A stretch of 64,000 nt of DNA from Rhinopithecus roxellana (GCF_007565055.1 NC_044564.1:81054563-81118562), one strand, 5' to 3'. Shown: positions 47,443 through 59,120, counted from the stretch's first letter. The notes: generated from the sequence alone by a model not told the origin. Numbers and translations are program-made.

Positions 47443-47651
47443 TAAAACCAAAGTTACCATATATATGGTAACTAGGCAAAACCAAAATATCCTATACATT
47501 AATATTTGGTACTATTTAGGTAATATCAAGTTTTAGTGAGAAGAAAATGGTTTATAATTTGAAATAGAAGGGCACAAAAAGTAAAATATTTGGTATCCAG
47601 AGAAACTAAACAACAATAATAAGACACAAATAATTCTTCCAAGAAAATGAG
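47443..47651 (-). repeat. Right arm of large inverted repeat
   Basis: Inverted copy of 45684-45874. It differs chiefly by an extra block of about 20 bases that contains the perfect 20-base palindrome GTTACCATATATATGGTAAC at 47453-47472. A near copy of that palindrome lies at 47407-47425, outside the arm. The arm sits between two oppositely oriented L1 fragments. Confidence 0.93.
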
Positions 47652-47669
47652 TTTAAATATATGGTGGCT

Positions 47670-47765
47670 ATGCAAATATATACGTGTCTGTGTGTGTGTA
47701 TATATACAAAGTAACTATGCAAGAGGTGTGTGTATATATATGTATACACACACACACATATATGA
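47670..47765. repeat. TG/TA/CA microsatellite
   Basis: GTGTGTGTATATATAC and TGTATACACACACACATATATG blocks separated by a short non-repeat segment. Confidence 0.85.
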
Positions 47766-47804
47766 GCACTTGAAATTTCTCTTGGCAAACTACAGTATTA
47801 TCAA

Positions 47805-47940
47805 AGGGGCTGGGATAGGAGAGAGGTTAGAAGTAGGAGGGAGATGGGGAGATGTCAGTCAAAGGGTACAAAGGGTACAAAATTGCAGTTATGTAGGATG
47901 AAAAGACAGCTAATGTATAGCATGATGACCATATTAACCT
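47805..47940 (+). repeat. L1 3' UTR fragment
   Basis: 'ggagatggggagatgtcagtcaaagggtacaaag' and 'gatgaccatattaacc' match the forward L1 3' UTR ('ggggagatgttggtcaaaggatacaaag ... atggtgactatagttaa'). A local 9-base repeat (GGGTACAAA) is present. Confidence 0.8.
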
Positions 47941-48084
47941 TAATTCCTAAGCAAGACTATATGGTACTTTGCTTCCCTGACAGGAATATCAGAGAAGAGG
48001 ATATCAGGCATATACCATAAGCAACATACTAATTTATAAGCTTGATCTAGGTAATTTAGCATAATGTCATATCTTTTCATTATT

Positions 48085-49400
48085 GTACATTTGCACACAT
48101 ACAGAAACACAAAATTTTATTAATATTAACAATTGGTTCATGACAGACCTCATCATTGTTCTATGAATTGCCTATTTTTAAAAAAATATAATTAACTTTT
48201 TGTTAGAATGTAATAAGTAACATAAACCCATGACTCATAATGAAAGTTGGGATCTTGAAAAATATATATATATATATAACCATATATCCTCTCATCCTTT
48301 AATTAACCTGTCTTCCTTCTTCAACATCTTTTTAAATCCTGTGTTCGGCCTGGCACGGTGGCTCATGCCTATAATCCCAGCACTTTGGGAGGCTGAGGCA
48401 GGCAGATCACAATGTCAGGAGATTGAGACGATCCTGGCCAACGTGGTGAAACCCTGTCTCTACTAAAAATACAAAAATTAGCTGGGCATAGTGGCGCATG
48501 CCTGTAGTCCCAGCTACTCAGGAGGCTAAGGCAGCAGAATCGCTTGAACCCAGGAGGTGGAGGTTGCAGTGAGCTGAGACTGGTCCATTGCACTCCAGCC
48601 TGGTGACAGAGTGCGACTCTGTGTCAAAAAAAAAAAAAAAAACAAAAAAAAAAATCCTGTGTTCATCATTTATTTCCTTTTTATATTGTTTTCCTATATC
48701 TGTATCTGTTCTAAAAGATAATTTAGTTTTATGTATTCATTGAATTTTACATGTATTGTTATATTTTCTATATGTTGAATGATAGTTCAGTTTTTAAAGT
48801 GCTCTCTTATGTGAATATTCATGTACTATCCCATGATGGACATTTAGGTGACTTCCACATTTTTTAACATTGTGAATAATTCTGTTATAAATATTTTTGT
48901 ATATGTCCCCTGCAGTACATGTACAAATAGAACAGCCGGATCATAGAGGATATGCTTTTTCAACAATAGAAGGAAATTTTGAATTCCTTTTGAAAGTGTT
49001 TGTACACATTTACATTTCAAGTAGCGATGTATAAAATAGCATGTGAATGTACAACATCTCCATTATGAGTTTATTTTCAGATGTTTTTATTTTTGTAATC
49101 AAAAGGGTACAAAATGGTAACTTAATGTGGGATTTATGTATATGTTTGTGATCAATTATGATTCTCAACATCTCTACATGTTTGTTAGTCATTCTTACTC
49201 CCTCTTTTGTGAAGTGCCTGCACGTGATTCTTGCCCATTTTCTAGTGGGTTGTTTGTGTTTTTATTGATTTGTAGGAGTTCTCTATATATTCTTAGATCT
49301 GATTCCTTTTGTCAGTACAAATACAAAATCTTCTCATGTGTAATTCATCTCACCTGTTAATTTACCCTTTTTCTCATTTAATCTTTTGTTAACCTGAAAT
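48085..49400 (-). repeat. L1M-type LINE-1 3' region, split by Alu
   Basis: On both sides of the Alu the plus strand shows reverse-complement L1: 'caaaattttattaatattaacaa' at left; then 'catgatggacatttaggtgacttcc', 'attgtgaataattctgttata', 'acagccggatcatagagg', 'cttgcccattttctagtgggttgtttg' and 'gatttgtaggagttctctatatattc' at right. These are ordered landmarks of the L1 3' region. Confidence 0.85.
48334..48664 (+). repeat. Alu SINE inserted in L1, with 13-bp target-site duplication
   Basis: AAATCCTGTGTTC at 48334-48346 and again at 48652-48664 bracket a full-length forward Alu (48347-48651) with an A-rich tail at 48626-48653. Nearly intact; probably AluS or younger. The 74-codon minus-strand frame here is Alu shadow. 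Confidence 0.97.
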
Positions 49401-50039
49401 GATCATAATAAATGATCCAAGCTCAAAAAGGAACTAAACCACTAAATGGGACAACTGCCACTCTTTTATCAGTATTACCACAACCAATGCCACATCGAAT
49501 ATTGTGGCATTTTATATTTCATTTACCTGAGAGATAATCAAAAAAAGATTAGTGCTGTAATAACTAGAAATCAATCATTGCAAGCTGCCAACTCAAGCAG
49601 GAAACATGCATAAATGCTCAGAATTTTCATGATTGGATCCATAGTTTAAGAATATGAATATAGCCATTATTACACTAACTCATACAATGACAACTTTGCT
49701 CCAGATAAAACATGTTTGGAAAAGAGATATGTTTATTACTTCTATAATACAACAGACCATTGCCTCTGTCACTGCTTGTTATGATTAATTATATCTCCTG
49801 TGGTATAGCAACTATGTACAGCAAAATTGGTAAACATTGATAATATTGTACTATTTACCTTAACCAGAGCAATATAAAAGACAATACGTTGAATTTCTAT
49901 TTGAATATAGAAATGTAATCTATGCTATCTTAAATCTTTTTCCTGAGCCAATACATCTTTGGCTTTTTTGAGAACTATTGTTATTCTTATAACTTACCTT
50001 CAGAACGTACTTGCTTAAATGTCTAGTTCTTAGATTAGA
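49401..50039. other. Unannotated sequence
   Basis: Nothing recognised. Confidence 0.4.
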
Positions 50040-50140
50040 TTGACTCTTGAACAGGGATAATAATACATATATATATTTTTTCTCCGGTTCCCAACAAAAT
50101 TATTGGCACATAGCAGGTGCTAATTGAATATTTAAATGAT
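50040..50140 (+). repeat. L2 LINE 3'-end fragment
   Basis: 'ctcttgaacagggataataatac' and 'caaaattattggcacatagcaggtgctaattgaatatttaaatg' match the L2 terminus. Confidence 0.65.
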
Positions 50141-51383
50141 TCCTTAACCAAATTAATGTTAATCTGCTATATATTATAATTAGATTTGTTTTCAGCATCC
50201 TCAATAATATGCAGAGCTGATATTCTTTGTATATTTTTATTCATAGAAATAGTTTGTCATGATCACCACTCCTTCTATTTTATCCAATCATATAAGTAAC
50301 CTATGTTGACAGGAAGGGTCAGGACATGCATGATTGGAAGAGTCTTATGTAACATGATTGGGATGACTAACTTTCATGTAGATACAACAACTTATGAATT
50401 GATAATTTTTTAAATGATTTGTAATACTATTCAAAGTGGGAAGACCTCCCTTCAACTGTACCTTAAAATTTTTTACTTTTGCATTATTTATTGTGCATAT
50501 GCTAAATCAACAAAATGGCAGAGCCTAAAAATTATGGTATATTTAGTTAGATAGAGCACTGCTAGTGCTCTTACACATTTGGTGGGACAGAATGATGTTT
50601 TGTAGCAGAGTTTATCAAAACCTTAGTAGAATTTGTGTGCGATACACCTATTTTGCTTATAATTGACCCTGTCAAAATCTGAGTAAATTAATCAGTGTCT
50701 TCTTTAAGTGTCCATTTATCTGTTCTCTTTTTGCAATAGTTTAATTATAACCCGCTTCTAATTGCTTCTTTACTTCCCTTTAGCTGTGTGGGTTCCTTCT
50801 ACCTTCAGTATTGCTACATGCAGGAATTCAACTTCAGTTGTAAAGGGATCTTAATTTGTTGGTTCATGAATTATATTATCAAAGCGCTTGTAAATGTGAC
50901 TTCAGGACTATCTTTGGAGAACTCTGATAAAACATAGAGGACCTGTGAGAGATTAAAAATGGAAATTAGCAAATGGTTTGCTTTGCCAAAAGGCAGAAAG
51001 GATGAACCTTGAGAAATACAAGTTGATTAAGAGAAAACTCAACCATGGATAAAAAATAGACATTTTTTATTTAATGATTTTTAAGAAAATTTAGAAAGTA
51101 TAGGCACTAAGAACATATATTATCTAAGAATGTGTGAACGTATACTTTTTAAATAGGAGAAAGCCTGGTATATCAGGTGAGAACATAATAAAGGTATATT
51201 TTACTTTCAAAAAAGTAATTCAAATGACCTCCTTTGAGATAAGATGGTGACATTTTGTTTGCATGCAAAACTAGTGGTATCAGAATACTCAATGCATTTT
51301 TGTTAATAACTTACTATCAAACTACTAAGAGGGCACAAGTAAATTGATGTAATTTTTTTTCTTTGGCTTTCCTTTTTATTCAG
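50141..51383. other. Unannotated sequence ending in a 3' splice-site-like tract
   Basis: AT-rich with no family recognised. The last 33 bases (51351-51383) are a T-rich pyrimidine run ending in CAG, a good acceptor consensus. Confidence 0.4.
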
Positions 51384-51389
51384 ATTGCA

Positions 51390-51615
51390 TCAATGCCGGA
51401 GATCAAAACATATAAAGGATGCAGATGACACAAAGCTGGGAGACATTGCCAATAAAAACAAAGATAGAATCCAGAATGAAAATGATTTGGTAATCTCTTC
51501 ATTCCTATTGAAATTCAACAGGAATTTAAAGCCCAGCCTGTATGCTAAAAACATCAAACACATACAGAAGAAATGCCTTGGCAACTCTTTCACAGGAGGG
51601 GACATCTGTGTTTAT
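51390..51615 (+). repeat. L3/CR1-clade LINE reverse-transcriptase fossil
   Basis: The frame through 51421 reads ADDTKLGDIAN and then DRIQ..NDL and LKFNRN. This matches the RT region of CR1/L3 elements, where the catalytic (F/Y)ADDTKLG motif is followed by 'IAN', 'EDRI.IQNDLD' and 'KFN'. The nucleotide flow 'gcagatgacacaaagctggg' to 'aaattcaacagg' is typical of L3. The element is a small remnant without downstream coding capacity; the 80-codon frame is a chance survival. The residue before ADD is Asp rather than Phe/Tyr. Note that a strong 3' splice-site-like sequence lies immediately upstream. Confidence 0.75.
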
Positions 51616-52514
51616 ACTGATCGATGATGTGATAATGTTACAACATATTTAATATAGTCTTAAATTGTTTCAAAAGAAACACGGATTCAGGTTTACATGA
51701 AGTAATAGATTCAGAAAATATGCTGCTACTCAGACCATATCTGAACTGTTTTGTTAAATTATCTGTTATATTTTTGGGTATATAGTGTCAAAATCTGTCT
51801 CTGCAGAGGAAGTTAGCCAGCATTGCATGAGAATCTAAATATCATGTCATATATGGAATGGTTGAAGAGTCTCTTTCACCATTACAAATAACAGGACACA
51901 TGCACTAATTTTCTGAAATATGAATATGTAAAGATTCCATAGTTGAATAAAAGATAATCAAAATGAAAGAGTTTCTTTACTGTAGGACACCTCAGTAAAA
52001 TCAAAATTTTGATAAAGTACTTGATGATATTTTAAGGAGTTGATATAAAGAAGTATTTTCCCATATTACTGAACCATGGAATTCCATTGAACATTTTTTT
52101 TTTTTAACTCTGGTCAAAAAAAATATATACAGTAAGAAGAAATGATGGTTATAGAGAAAGTAACAAATTTGTTCTATGCCCTGTTTCAAAGGGAGAATCA
52201 GGCAATTTTAGGTTCAATTTAAGAAAAATAAAAGATCTTTACAATTGTATTCAAAAAGACTGAATGACTACCTACAGGTAGGATGTAAGGAGAATCCACA
52301 TGCAGCTGAGATTGGGTGAGATGACCTTTGAAGTTAATGTCCACACTTTCAAAGTAATAAACTTTGCTCCAGAAAGCACTACCTGCGGCCATCTGTAAAA
52401 GAGACCTCCAGGGATCCTGTGATCCTAGATTTAAGAAGTCCTCAAGACCTGTGAATCCTTCTTCCAGAATATGCATTGAAAGAGGCTAATTGTTCATGCT
52501 TTTATTATGCCCCC
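51616..52514. other. Unannotated AT-rich sequence
   Basis: Nothing recognised. Minus-strand frames at 52001-52476 have no domain. Confidence 0.4.
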
Positions 52515-53400
52515 ATACTATGTTGCTGAGACAGGAATAATACAGGGTGGTTGCAGGAGATTAGAAAATGCCAGGCAGCAGTTTCACATGACTAGTAAAA
52601 TAGCTTGTTGAAATAGCTGCAGAAACTATGTGCCGATAAGATCCTGAAAAATCAGGATGTGAACCAAGCTGGTTAAACCAACTGGACTCAACATGACATT
52701 GGATTTGACCTAGGATTCACCTCAAACCTCATTATGCAAACCACACAACCACCAGCGCCCTAACAGTTTCAAGAATATCCATATTTGGTGTAAAAATGCG
52801 TGGCACCACAGTGACACTTTTTTCCAATAATTTTCATGACTATTCCACACCTTGGTTAAAGAAACTCATAAAGGTTGCAACCCCAAACCCTCTTGAGCAT
52901 GACTCTCTCTTAAGTATGCCCCCACTCCCTTTTTGTCATTTTTGTTGTTGTTGAGATCCAGTTTCGCTCTTGTTGCCCAGCCTGGAGTACAATGGTGCGA
53001 TCTCAGCTCACTGCAACCTCTGCCTCCTGGGTTCAAGCGATTCTCCTGCTTCAGCATCTGGAGTTGCTGGGATTACAGGAGTGCACCACCAGACCCGTCT
53101 AATTTTGTATTTTTAGTACAGAGGGGTTTTGCCATGTTGGTCAGGCTGGTCTCTAATGCCTAACCTCAGGTGATCCGCCCATCTCGGCCTCCCAAAGTGC
53201 TGGGATTACAGACATGAGCCACCGTGCCCTGCCCCTTAAATTCTTGAGTGAATACTTTTCCCTTTGCAATAAGTCGTTTTACTCTCACAATTTACCAGCT
53301 TATCCTTGAATTCATTCTCATGAAGGTGTCAAGAGCCTAGATCACTAGCTGGGGTGGAGGCCCCACTGGCATTTGGAGACCACCCCCCAACCCACCAGTT
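52515..53400 (+). repeat. Class I ERV-like solo LTR, split by Alu
   Basis: It begins near 'tgttgctgagacagg', contains 'ccaccagcgccctaacagttt', 'ctcataaaggttgcaacccc', then after the Alu 'ttgcaataagtcgttttactctcac' and ends near 'ggcatttggagaccacccc'. This order resembles gammaretrovirus-like (ERV1) LTRs with U3, R and a U5 end. No gag, pol or env sequence adjoins it. Subfamily not determined; orientation plus. Confidence 0.6.
52937..53236 (-). repeat. Alu SINE inserted in LTR
   Basis: Inverted full-length Alu with a short T/G tail ('tttttgttgttgttgagatcc') and the end 'catgagccaccgtgccctgcccc'. The opposing frames at 52866-53163 are Alu-derived. Confidence 0.95.
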
Positions 53401-53449
53401 TCATTGCCATTACTTCTCTTTAGAGTCTAGTGGTGTAATTCTGCCTGCT

Positions 53450-53960
53450 CTTAAGTTTCCATTTTTGCCTCGCCTTCCTTCTCTGCTCCCCACTGCACTC
53501 TATTTCTACACACAATAGTCAGAGTACATTTTTGAAAACTCTAAACCAAATTACACTCTATTCATGTTACACTAACCTCTTGCTATACTGGCCTTCATTC
53601 TGTTCCCTGGATCTTGTTAGGTTCTTATTCCTTTACCTGGAGTAAATCATCCCAGGATGTTCTAATGTCTTTACTTCATTCAGATCTATGTTTAAATGTC
53701 ACCTCTCCAAATAGGGCTTTCTGGTCTACTCTATAAATAGAAAACTTGCCTTTTTGCAAACTTCCTTACATTCCCAACTCCCAAGCCCAGGTTATTCTCT
53801 ATGATTGTATTTTGCTTTCTTTTAAAAACATGTATATGTTGTAGTTCTGTCTCCTACAATGAAATCGAAGCTCAAAAGGGCAGAGACCTTGTTTTATCAT
53901 TTATTTATCTTAGGACAGTGTCTTGCAGAACAGAATGCTAAATATTCCTTTTTTTTTTTT
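53450..53960 (+). repeat. L2 LINE 3' region
   Basis: A long forward L2: 'ggttcttattcctttacctggagtaaatc', 'cattcagatctatgtttaaatgtcacctctcc', 'gggctttctggtctact', 'gctcaaaagggcagagaccttgttttatc' and 'ggacagtgtcttgcagaac'. These are the successive L2 3' landmarks. Confidence 0.88.
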
Positions 53961-55888
53961 TTTTCAACAAGCAAGTATACAGAAGCATGGTTCATTTTCT
54001 AAAATGTAACTGGGTTAGTACTAGATTATTTTTACATAAGATAACTATAAAATTATTAAAATGACACTATGTTATAGCCAAATTAAAATTGTTGTTATTA
54101 AGCTAAAAGACAAAAATACGTGATCTTCAAGTCATTTTTTAAAGTAGACTGTATGGCATTTAAAAAAAAATGGTTCCGAATATAAAAGAGGCATTTATTT
54201 ACAGCCCACATTGCAACAAGTTGCTAAGGTAACTACAGTATGGCTAAAGCATTTAATCACGTTAATAATTGTATAGATTTTCAGTAAGCAGCACACAAGA
54301 CATATTAAGTAAGATGTATCATTGTATAAATTACCTTAGTCTAGAAACCAAGCTGCATAGCACATATTTACAAGAGGTGCTTTTCAAGGACATCACCTCA
54401 TAAGGATGAAAGACTAAACAGCCTAAATATTAATAAATATGCCATTCATAATATAAAGTTATTTTCAAATGCTTGTCTTCACAGTTTCATAAATTGAAAT
54501 ATGTACAAATTAATAATTTGATCTAGAATTTTGCCTAATGCGCTATGTCATGGCTAAAAGCCCTCAAAGTGACATTGTGAATAGTTCTTTAGATTTTCTT
54601 ACTAAAAACGAAAAGAGCTTTCATGCATTATTATCTATGTGGTAGGTACCACTATAAATCACACTTTATATACACAGGAAAAGTAGACAAAGACATCTTA
54701 GGTCAGTACTTTCCTTAAAGAGCCTCACTACCTCAAAATAGAGTCAGTAACAAAGTTCAGGGGGTCTTATTCCCAGGTCTGTGCTCGTAATCACTATGAT
54801 ATTCTGTCTCTCCTTTATATACTTTCTTTACTAGATACTCAAGATACAAATTGTGTTTTCTTTAGAATGTAAGTTGCTAGAGATTCTGGAACTTTCCTGG
54901 ATGTGTAGTCAATGTAACAGTCAATATAATGAAGTTAGTCAGCACTGTGAATAGAAGAGGAAGGGGAGAGGTCAGAGGAACTGTAGCAAAAGGCACTTTA
55001 TGACATTAGCATCCTATAGAAGTCCTGGTATTTGCATTGCCTGAGATCCTTTGCCTTTTGACCATTGATTTGACATAAGTTAGCTGGTTGAGCTACTTAA
55101 GCTGCATGCACCAGTGATGTTAGTGCTCAATCAGTTGAAAATAAAGAAAGTGTATGTGCCTAACAGGTCTCACATCATCAAATGCAGATCAGAAGCAAAT
55201 AGTGCTGCATGTGTGCTCCGCCCAAGAATTTCTAGATCCCAGTTTGAGTTAATAGATTCCCAAGGAGACTGGGAACAATCACCTGGGGAGCCCAAGTTAA
55301 GGAATAAGATCATCCATCTTCCTTTCCAATTTCCTTTCAAAGGATTGATTAAGACAACAACAGGCAACAGCAGCATTTATCTTAATTATGGTAACTAAAT
55401 GCAGGATTTGGACAATGTGATACTTAGATATCTATATACTAAGGGTGAAAGTTCCTAAAGTGACTAGTGGTTAGTCTTTTACTTAGTTCATTTGAATTAA
55501 TATTAGATTTCTCAATGATAATTCATTGCTAATTTAAAAATATAAACGGAAAGTAAGCACAGACTTTTCATTCCAAATGAAAAACTTCTGAAGCTCACTT
55601 CTAGCAAGCAATTTTGTGGGTGTTAATGTTCCTCCAACATCTAATGCATCTAAAAAATATTAGCAATCATCTTTTGTCTAAATAGCACTTCATAATTTTC
55701 CAACACTGCAATATCCATTTTGTTACAGGATGTTCATAATCCTAGAAGCTAGTATTTTTAATTATTTTTACCCAAGAGAAAACAAACTCAAAGTCTAACT
55801 TGTGAATAGAAAGGCTAAGACTGATCAGATTTTCTGATTGGCATGCTTATGTGTCTCTGGAATTTCATTATACTTCCAAAATATACTT
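53961..55888. other. Unannotated AT-rich stretch
   Basis: No repeat or exon recognised. A 94-codon plus-strand frame at 55114-55398, with a frame on the opposite strand over the same bases, has no recognisable domain. Confidence 0.4.
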
Positions 55889-56226
55889 AAGCAGTTTCTT
55901 TTTTTCTTTTCCTTTTTTTTTTTTTGGATACGGAGTCTCGCTCTGTCTCCCAGGCTGGAGTGCAGTGGCGTGATCTCGGCTCACTGCAAGCTCCGCCTTC
56001 CGGGTTCACGCCATTCTCCTGCCTCAGCCTCTGGAGTAGCTGGGACTACAGGCGCCCGCCACCACACCCGGCTAATTTTTTTGTATTTTTAGTAGAGACG
56101 GGGTTTCACCGTGTGTTAGCCAGGATGGTCTCGATTTATTGACCTGGTGATCCGCCCGCCTCTGCCTCCCAAAGTGCTGAGATTACAGGCGTGAGCCACC
56201 GCGCCAAGGCCAAGCAGTTTCTTTTT
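55889..56226 (-). repeat. AluY-like SINE with 15-bp target-site duplication
   Basis: AAGCAGTTTCTTTTT occurs at 55889-55903 and 56212-56226, bracketing an inverted Alu at 55904-56211. The body is rich in surviving CpG and carries AluY-type stretches ('gcaagctccgccttccggg' and 'ttcacgccattctcctgcc'). It is the youngest-looking Alu of the window. Two plus-strand frames at 55838-56142 are Alu-derived. Confidence 0.97.
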
Positions 56227-57409
56227 AGCTAGAGACTTCAGCAGACTTAAGGGACAACTGAGTAGTCAGTTGATCTGTATTTGTTATATAAGATACATCA
56301 TAAATATGGCAGTCATGTTACATTTAGTAATGAGCAAGTGGCAATGGATTAAGGAAAAATTGAGTCTCACCTCAGTAACTAAACTATGCAACTTTCAGCC
56401 ATTCATGATCTCAGTATTCTCACCTATAAAATAAAAAGGTAAAATCAAATGATATCCAAAGCCATCAATAGTCTACTTTTAAAATTATAATGAAAATCAT
56501 TATAATCAATTATTGGGAATATTTTACAATATTTATATCTTAATGTCTTCTAAAAGAGATATACTAGAAATTTTTCTGGAAGCTGGAGATTTTTATTTTC
56601 CCGCAGAAAATCTCTCATGTTCTCAGAATTTCTGGGATTATAATAACAGAAGTAAATTGGTTTTGCGTAATTGTGTAGTAACAAGAAATGTTCTCTGTTA
56701 TAGAGACTATAAATTCATATACTTCCTCGTGGGACATTTTTATATTTTTCTTACATTTTGAAAACCTGGTTTGATTCTATGTTTTTCTAGATAATAAATG
56801 TTTTCTTCTTTGATTTTGATGAAAACCAGAGACAGTTCAAATAGGAATATTAACATTTTTGTGTTTGTTTTCCTTACTGACTGAGGAATGCAAAGTTAGG
56901 TGACTCAGGTTAGTCTGTAAAAATAACATATAACAGTCAAATATAAAGATAAACATTAGAGGCATATATCCTTCACATGTCTTATGAAGACATATGGCAG
57001 AGCACAAATGCTCATTTGAGGTTTGAAATTTTAATCAAAACAAATTGAACTACACGATTCTAAAATATTTCATCAATTTAAGGATAAAATATAAATTATG
57101 AGTTCTATTTCTAATATCTTCAAGTGATGTCTATATACTCACCCACCCACCACCTACATACAGAACTTTCAACCATGCTGTGTCCACCTTGACAGGGCCA
57201 ATATTTTATATAAAGTTTCAGGAAGAGCAAACTTCACTCTCCTGAGGACTTTTGGAGAAGGTCTACTGATTTCATGTATTCTGTTTCACTTTGACATGAT
57301 ATTGTTGAACAGGAAGGATAATACCAAGTATAAGCAAAAAATTGGACTAATTTATTTGTATGCCTAGAACCACATGTTTAAGTAATATAATGTATGTAGG
57401 CAATGATTG
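56227..57409. other. Unannotated sequence
   Basis: AT-rich, nothing recognised. An 82-codon frame at 56513-56761 has no domain. Confidence 0.4.
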
Positions 57410-57560
57410 TGGTATAGTGGAAGGAACACTGGACATGAAGATAGAAATCCTGAATTTGATATCATGTGTACATTTTATGAACTTCTTTTACATTCATATA
57501 TAAATTGAGATTATATATGCCTCACAAGTCTGTTCTGAGTATTAAATAGGAAAAAAGTTA
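57410..57560 (+). repeat. MIR SINE, diverged
   Basis: 'tgtggtatagtggaaggaacactggac' is a clear MIR 5' head, followed by 'gaaatcctgaatttgatatc' and 'cacaagtctgttctgagtattaaatagg', the MIR tail region. Confidence 0.75.
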
Positions 57561-58554
57561 ACTCTTATGCAAGACAAAGCTATCAACAAATACTGAGTAT
57601 TATTATTAATATGGACATAAGTATAAATAAGACATATGAACCTCCTAAAAATCTCCTCTTTACATAAAAAAAATGAAATTCAAATGCTATTGACCCTCTC
57701 CATCCATTTCTTATTTCCATAGGATGGATGGTTCTGCAAGTAAAGGAAGACAGGGATCCTGATATTATTTCATAAGTCCCAAAGATAGTAAAGTCTCCAC
57801 AGCTTTGGTTTCCATTATAGCATTGTAAATAGATAAAACTTTTCTTCTTAATGTGTTAAACACCAATATTGTGTTAAATTAGAGAATTCTGAGTCCATTG
57901 TCAAGTTGAGACAGAATATATTCAATACTATGCCAGAAAAAATAATATAATCCTAATCTGTAATAGGAACTGCAGGTGTTCATGGTAGAAATACTCCTAC
58001 TATAGCCAATTCCAGGCTACCAACTTGTCATCAATAAAAGTGCAGTTGGGAAGAAAAAAGTTGGGAGAAGATGATCAACAATCAACTCTCTAATCCAGTG
58101 CAAGCTGGTTCCAGCAGACACCTGACAGGGGGGCCACTGATATTTGTTTTGGCATCTAGTTAGTTTAAGCAAATACAAGAATATTGGAGGTGCTTATACC
58201 TTTCCTTTATTTATACAGGCTTCTGTTATATTTAATTTAAATCAGAAATGTCACCTTTTTTTAAACTTATATTTTACAGGTAAACTGACACATTTAGTGC
58301 TGCCCAGTTAAAATAGTTTTGAGTTCAAAACATCTCTTTCCTATTTTCTCTGTTCCCAAAGAAGTAACAAGAAATGATTTAACTATAATTCTAGTTTCAG
58401 GATTGCTCAGAAAATAAGGCACCAAATGATAGAAGACTGGCTCAATTTTTAACTGCAGATTCTTTATTTAGGAAAGTTAATTCCCAATGGGCTATGTCAG
58501 CAAATGCATAAAATACATATAGCCAGACACAATAACAACAAGAGGCAATATATA
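57561..58554. other. Unannotated sequence
   Basis: Nothing recognised. Confidence 0.4.
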
Positions 58555-58667
58555 TCTCACTCTGTTGCCCAGGCTGGAGTGCAGTGGTGCAGTCTCGGCT
58601 CACTGCGGGTGCAGTCTCAGCTCACTGCAACCACCGCCATCCAGGCTCAAGTGATCCTCTGAGGAGG
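58555..58667 (-). repeat. Partial Alu with internal 21-bp tandem duplication
   Basis: Only the segment from 'tctcactctgttgcccaggctgg' to 'ctcaagtgatcctctgagg' of an inverted Alu remains. Within it GGTGCAGTCTC[GA]GCTCACTGC occurs twice (58586-58606 and 58608-58628). There is no T-tail and no Alu 3' end. Confidence 0.9.
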
Positions 58668-58969
58668 TATATCTTTTTACTTCCCCAAGCCTTTAAATGT
58701 GACCCATATTAATGTCAGTGTTATCAGTGAGGTCTAACATCTTTCTTTATAAGAGAAATGTAGTACCCCTGGAGAGTGATGTTAAAGTAAATAATTAAAT
58801 CAACATTCTAATGATTATATTTGGTTTATAAGACATTCAGACAGCAAAGGAATTGAGGTTTAAAGAACATTTAGAACAAATATTTTAGCTAGCACTTGCA
58901 ATTCTTATCAGGGAATATCAATTTCATAGCAAAATATCCATTAGTGTAACTAGAGTTTCACAACATGTG
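58668..58969. other. Unannotated sequence
   Basis: Nothing recognised. Confidence 0.4.
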
Positions 58970-59120
58970 GTGTGCTGGCCAAAGCACTGAACTAGGAGAA
59001 AATAAATTATGTTTCTAAGGCTGGTTCTAATGCTGCCACCAGCAAGCTATGTGATTAGATCATGACCTAACCTCTTCGTGCCTCTCTCCTACTGTAAAAT
59101 GGCAGAGAAGGAGTCTGACA
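58970..59120 (+). repeat. MIR SINE
   Basis: 'tggccaaagcactgaactagg', 'ggctggttctaatgctgccaccagcaagctatgtgattag', 'cctcttcgtgcctctctcctactgtaaaatgg' match MIR forward core. Confidence 0.8.

Noticed and set aside
51385..51627. 80-codon frame as a genuine small protein gene
   Set aside because: The recognisable part matches CR1/L3 reverse transcriptase and the rest shows no constraint visible here. Kept as a repeat with a possible exaptation flag.
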